Assembly (NCBI GenBank): GCA_037444725.1 | Contig: JBBILW010000030.1 | Location: 1-6,154, forward strand | DNA: 6,154 nt | Reading direction: 5' to 3' | From: CAIKKG01 sp037444725 | Lineage (GTDB): Bacteria > Patescibacteriota > Minisyncoccia > UBA6257 > GWB1-50-10 | The notes under the pieces: model-generated | The model's input: the letters and a program-made list of their open reading frames with translations, nothing else | What the model was told of the DNA's origin: nothing | The model's database searches: none | In this document: positions 4,196 to 6,154 of the stretch, in pieces | Position numbering within the stretch: the stretch's first letter is position 1 | How the letters are laid out: each line of letters starts with the position of its first letter | Position numbers and translations under genes: made by a program

Positions 4196-6154
4196 ATGCA
4201 CCAAAAAACAAAAGTTTTCACCAAGTATAAGGGTCCCAAATTCGCACAGCCGAATCTCATTGAGATTCAGCGTAATTCATTCGACTGGTTCTTGAAGAAA
4301 GGACTTCGCGAATTGTTCGATGAAATTTCTCCTATCCGTGACCACACGGGAAAGGAGCTCGAGTTGAACTTCATGGATTATAAGTTCGACGCGCCGAAGT
4401 ATACGGAAGAGCAGGCAAAAGAAAAAGATCTCTCATTCGAAGCATCGCTCCGCGTGAACTTGAAATTGGTGAACAGGGTCACGAAGGAATCGAATGTGCA
4501 GGAGGTGTACCTCGGCGACTTCCCGATGATGACGCGCCGCGGCACGTTTATTATCAGCGGCGTGGAGCGCGTGGTTATTTCGCAGCTCGTCCGCTCGCCT
4601 GGTGCATATTTTACTGAAAACATTTTCCGCGGCAGGAAGCTTTTCGGTGCAAAAGTTATTCCGAACCGCGGCGTGTGGCTTGAACTCGAAACGGAACAGG
4701 ATGGCTTCATCGGCGTACGCATCGACCGCAAGCGCAAAGCGCCGGTGACCCAGCTTCTTCGCGTATTCGGATTCACTTCGAACGAAGAAATGTTGAAGGA
4801 ATTCGCGGACGTCGATATCGGTGAAATCAAATTCATTCAGGCGACGCTTAAGAAAGACGATGCGGAAAACGCGGACGATTCGTTCGTGAGCATCCATCAT
4901 CGTCTTCGCCCCGGAGACCTTACGACCGCCGACAATGCGCGCTCGCTTATCGAGGGCATGTTCTTCCGTTTCGACCGTTATGACTTGAGCCCCGTGGGAC
5001 GCTTCAAACTCAATCAGCGTCTTGGCGTTTCGAAAAAGGAAGGCGGACTCCTCGACAAAGAGGACATGATTGCGCTTCTCAAGGAAATCATCCGTTTGAA
5101 CAACAGCCTTACTTCAGAGGCGGACGACATTGATCACCTTGGCAACCGCCGCGTGCGCGCGGTTGGTGAACTTATCCAGATGCGCTTGCGCGTAGGTTTT
5201 GCGCGTTTGCGCCGCGGCGTACAGGACAGAATGTCCACGCTCGACAGGCGCGTGTTGCAGCCGGTCCAACTCGTAAACTACAAACTTTTGACCGCGGTGG
5301 TGCGCGACTTCTTCCAGGCGTCGCAGCTCTCGCAGTTCATGGACCAGGTGAACCCCTTAGCGGAGCTTGAGCACAAGCGCAGGCTTTCGGCTATGGGTCC
5401 CGGCGGTTTGACGCGTGAGCGCGCAGGCTTTGAGGTGCGCGACGTGCACTCATCGTTCTATGGCCGCATCTGTCCGATTCAGACGCCGGAAGGCGCGAAC
5501 ATCGGTTTGGTCAGTTATCTCTCGAACTACGCGAGATTGAACGATCTCGGCTTTATCGAGTCCCCCTATTTTAAAGTAAAGAACGGCGTGGTGACTTCGA
5601 GCGTGGTGTGGCTTGATGCAATCGAGGAAGAGAAGTACACGATTGCGCAGGCGGACGTGGTGACCGATGAAAAGGGTTATATTGTGAACGACGTTGTCGC
5701 GGCACGCGTGCACGGAGAGCCAGGCACCTGCAAGCGCGAGGATGTCGATGCAATCGACGTATCTGCGAACCAGTTCACTTCGGTGGCGACTTCGCTCATT
5801 CCTTTCCTTGAGCACGACGACGCAAGCCGCGCACTCATGGGTTCGAACATGCAGAGACAGGGAACTCCTTCCATCGTCCCGGACGCACCGCTTGTCGGCA
5901 CCGGCCAGGAAGACCGTGCGGCGCACGATTCCGAGCAGGTAATTCTTGCGGAGGAAGACGGTGTGGTAACGGAGGCGGACAGCCAGGTGGTGACGGTGAA
6001 GGGTGAGAACCTTAAGAAATATCCGATTTTGAAATTCGTCCGTTCGAACCAGTCGACGTGTCTTTCACAGCGTCCGATTGTTTCGGTCGGTGACAAAGTT
6101 AAGAAGGGTGATATCTTGGCCGACGGTCCTGCGACTGATAACGGCGTATTGAGT
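4196..6154 (+). CDS. rpoB: RNA polymerase beta subunit, 3'-partial
   Basis: The frame runs open for 653 codons to the window edge, a bit over half of a compact bacterial beta subunit. It forms one side of the RNA polymerase active-site cleft and the rifampicin pocket. Visible blocks: 'QPNLIEIQRNSFDWFL' near residues 18-33, 'GDFPMMTRRGTFIISGVERV' 107-126, 'HLGNRRVRAVGELI' 314-327, the rifampicin region 'SQLSQFMDQVNPLAELEHKR' 376-395 with 'RLSAMGPGGLTRERAG' after it, 'CPIQTPEGANIGL', 'MGSNMQRQ' 548-555, 'PLVGTG', and 'ILADGPATDNGVLS' at the edge. Rif-region numbering is offset by about 133 from E. coli, so the N-terminal half lacks the proteobacterial insertion and is slightly shorter than in Thermus. 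ATG 4196 starts 8 nt after mltG with no Shine-Dalgarno motif. Next to mltG rather than behind rplL, it sits outside the usual ribosomal-protein context; rpoC would be expected just downstream. Confidence 0.99.
   Translation, partial: MHQKTKVFTKYKGPKFAQPNLIEIQRNSFDWFLKKGLRELFDEISPIRDHTGKELELNFMDYKFDAPKYTEEQAKEKDLSFEASLRVNLKLVNRVTKESNVQEVYLGDFPMMTRRGTFIISGVERVVISQLVRSPGAYFTENIFRGRKLFGAKVIPNRGVWLELETEQDGFIGVRIDRKRKAPVTQLLRVFGFTSNEEMLKEFADVDIGEIKFIQATLKKDDAENADDSFVSIHHRLRPGDLTTADNARSLIEGMFFRFDRYDLSPVGRFKLNQRLGVSKKEGGLLDKEDMIALLKEIIRLNNSLTSEADDIDHLGNRRVRAVGELIQMRLRVGFARLRRGVQDRMSTLDRRVLQPVQLVNYKLLTAVVRDFFQASQLSQFMDQVNPLAELEHKRRLSAMGPGGLTRERAGFEVRDVHSSFYGRICPIQTPEGANIGLVSYLSNYARLNDLGFIESPYFKVKNGVVTSSVVWLDAIEEEKYTIAQADVVTDEKGYIVNDVVAARVHGEPGTCKREDVDAIDVSANQFTSVATSLIPFLEHDDASRALMGSNMQRQGTPSIVPDAPLVGTGQEDRAAHDSEQVILAEEDGVVTEADSQVVTVKGENLKKYPILKFVRSNQSTCLSQRPIVSVGDKVKKGDILADGPATDNGVLS

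Noticed and set aside
4378..4900. Two long minus-strand open frames opposite rpoB
   Set aside because: They lie antisense to a clearly conserved rpoB segment, have low-complexity Ser/Thr/Arg- and His/Arg-rich translations, and match no family; they are codon-bias shadows.
5450..6096. Overlapping minus-strand open frames and one alternative plus-strand frame (5694-5942) within rpoB
   Set aside because: The rpoB frame carries unbroken family motifs across this region; the alternative translations are Arg/Cys/Ser-rich and unrecognisable.

Overview
The window is a densely packed, single-strand (+) stretch of bacterial chromosome. It holds six protein genes with almost no intergenic DNA. From left to right they are: the 3' part of a family 2 glycosyltransferase-like gene (open at the left edge), tpiA (triosephosphate isomerase), an unrecognised membrane-anchored protein with a four-cysteine NQ-ETGIDCGG motif, a RodA/FtsW-type SEDS gene, an mltG (YceG-like) endolytic transglycosylase gene, and the first 653 codons of rpoB (open at the right edge). 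The junctions are 6 nt, 5 nt, a 4-nt ATGA overlap, a 17-nt overlap and 8 nt. No space is left for a separate promoter or terminator except inside coding sequence. I see no tRNA, rRNA, CRISPR array, insertion sequence or long repeat, and no gene-free stretch longer than a few bases.

Organism: the layout suggests a Candidate Phyla Radiation bacterium, most likely of the Parcubacteria/Patescibacteria type. This is inferred from several signs: compact genes, a small secreted protein with the 'C..-NQ-ETG-DCGG-C-C' motif that I associate with these genomes, rpoB lying outside its usual ribosomal-protein cluster, and a beta subunit whose N-terminal half is even shorter than that of Thermus. TGA is used as a stop for two genes (2076-2078 and 3149-3151). 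This argues against the groups that read TGA as glycine (Gracilibacteria, Absconditabacteria). The lineage call is not proved from this window alone.

How the genes fit together: RodA polymerises glycan strands and MltG cuts nascent strands in the membrane. Their genes overlap and look translationally coupled, forming a peptidoglycan synthesis/termination pair. The protein encoded just before rodA overlaps it by ATGA, is predicted to sit in the envelope facing outward, and may be part of the same envelope programme (inference). TpiA is a core glycolytic enzyme and RpoB the core of RNA polymerase, so the string mixes metabolism, wall synthesis and transcription. The upstream glycosyltransferase has the family's overall pattern but lacks the acidic DxD site.

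Nothing here clearly amounts to a new defence or mobile system. The points most worth checking are the DxD-less glycosyltransferase, the unknown four-cysteine envelope protein tied to rodA-mltG, and rpoB apparently driven from a cell-wall operon without a visible Shine-Dalgarno site.
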